In this document: piece by piece, positions 13,948-14,388 of the stretch
Layout of the letters: every line of letters begins with the position of its first letter
Numbering within the stretch: the stretch's first letter is position 1
Assembly: GCA_916720015.1 (NCBI GenBank)
Contig: CAKAPZ010000011.1
Location: forward strand, 1-14,388
Source of the DNA: an uncultured Atopobium sp.
Lineage (GTDB): Bacteria > Actinomycetota > Coriobacteriia > Coriobacteriales > Atopobiaceae
Direction of reading: 5' to 3'
Length of the DNA: 14,388 nucleotides
Translations under genes and position numbers: made by a program
Notes under the pieces: generated by a model
Seen by the model: the letters and a program-made list of their open reading frames with translations, nothing else
Databases searched by the model: none
What the model was told of the DNA's origin: nothing

Positions 13948-14388
13948 CACCGTTTTAGCAGTTAAGGACCTCACTAAGGTATATCCCTCAAGCGAGAAAC
14001 CCGTGCTTGATAAGATCTCGCTCTCCATCAATAAAGGCGAGGTAGTTGTGGTATTGGGCCCTTCCGGCTGCGGTAAGTCTACGCTCCTTCGTGCCATTGT
14101 TGGCCTGGAGGATATCCAAGGGGGAGAGGTACTTCTCCACGATCAGGTAATTTCTGGTCAGAAGAGGGAAAGCGCTGCAACAGGCATTGGAATGGTTTTT
14201 CAAAGCTATGACTTGTTCCCTAACATGACGGTTTTGAAAAATGTAACTCTGGCTCCTCTGGTGGTGCAGAAGCGTTCAGAGGCTGAGGTTTTAACTCAGG
14301 CAGAAGAGCTGCTACGTCGAGTAGGGCTGTGGGAGAAGAAGGATGCCTATCCATCAGCGCTTTCTGGCGGTCAAAAGCAGCGTGTGGC
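13940..14388 (+). CDS. Amino acid ABC transporter ATP-binding protein, 3' end cut by the window
   Basis: ATG at 13940, overlapping the stop of permease 2 by eight bases; AGAGGAG lies upstream. 149 whole codons are visible and the frame is open to the window edge. The product begins MSNTVLAVKDLTKVYPSSEK and shows Walker A GPSGCGKST, the Q-loop FQSYDLFPNMTV and the start of the signature LSGGQKQR. Walker B and the H-loop lie beyond the edge. It completes a permease-permease-ATPase operon for uptake of an amino acid, powered in the cytoplasm. It resembles the ATPase at the window start in the Walker A region but diverges elsewhere. Confidence 0.95.
   Translation, partial: MSNTVLAVKDLTKVYPSSEKPVLDKISLSINKGEVVVVLGPSGCGKSTLLRAIVGLEDIQGGEVLLHDQVISGQKRESAATGIGMVFQSYDLFPNMTVLKNVTLAPLVVQKRSEAEVLTQAEELLRRVGLWEKKDAYPSALSGGQKQRV

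Overview
The window looks like core chromosome of a moderate-GC Gram-positive, most likely a Coriobacteriia member of the Atopobium/Lancefieldella/Olsenella type. That placement is an inference from protein style, strong AGGAGG-type ribosome binding sites, GTG starts and one apparent leaderless start; a 16S or best-hit search would settle it. No mobile element, CRISPR array, rRNA or tRNA was seen.

Layout. (1) 1-669 is the 3' end of an amino-acid-type ABC ATPase, followed by a hairpin. (2) 823-3111 holds an orphan OmpR-type regulator with a degenerate receiver domain, then a membrane-anchored HtrA protease on its own promoter. (3) 3173-4531 is rmuC, closed by a strong UUCG-loop terminator. (4) 4604-7615 is a copper-efflux operon: CsoR-type operators, csoR and copA. 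The copA product carries a second CopZ-like metal-binding domain at its C-terminus. A perfect Shine-Dalgarno and an in-frame ATG lie inside copA just before that domain, so a free CopZ chaperone may also be made. The apparent copA terminator lies inside the coding sequence of the convergent gene. (5) 7605-9780, minus strand, carries adenosine deaminase, an ADP-ribosylglycohydrolase-family protein and a possible 31-codon upstream ORF. (6) 9781-10116 is a gene-poor, inverted-repeat-rich divergent region. (7) 10117-12425 is a tight three-gene operon: zinc-dependent phospholipase C family protein, calcineurin-type phosphoesterase and a family-6 uracil/hypoxanthine-DNA glycosylase. (8) 12411-14388 is a second polar-amino-acid ABC importer operon (permease, permease, ATPase cut by the window end). 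It is preceded by a promoter placed exactly for a leaderless 28-codon, Cys-containing leader ORF, and by RNA segments that could sequester the ribosome binding site of the first permease.

The most interesting points are the nested copZ inside copA, the leaderless leader ORF plus competing helices before the importer, the terminator built into the 3' coding part of add, and the orphan regulator lacking key receiver residues. Most of the rest is recognisable housekeeping or stress content.
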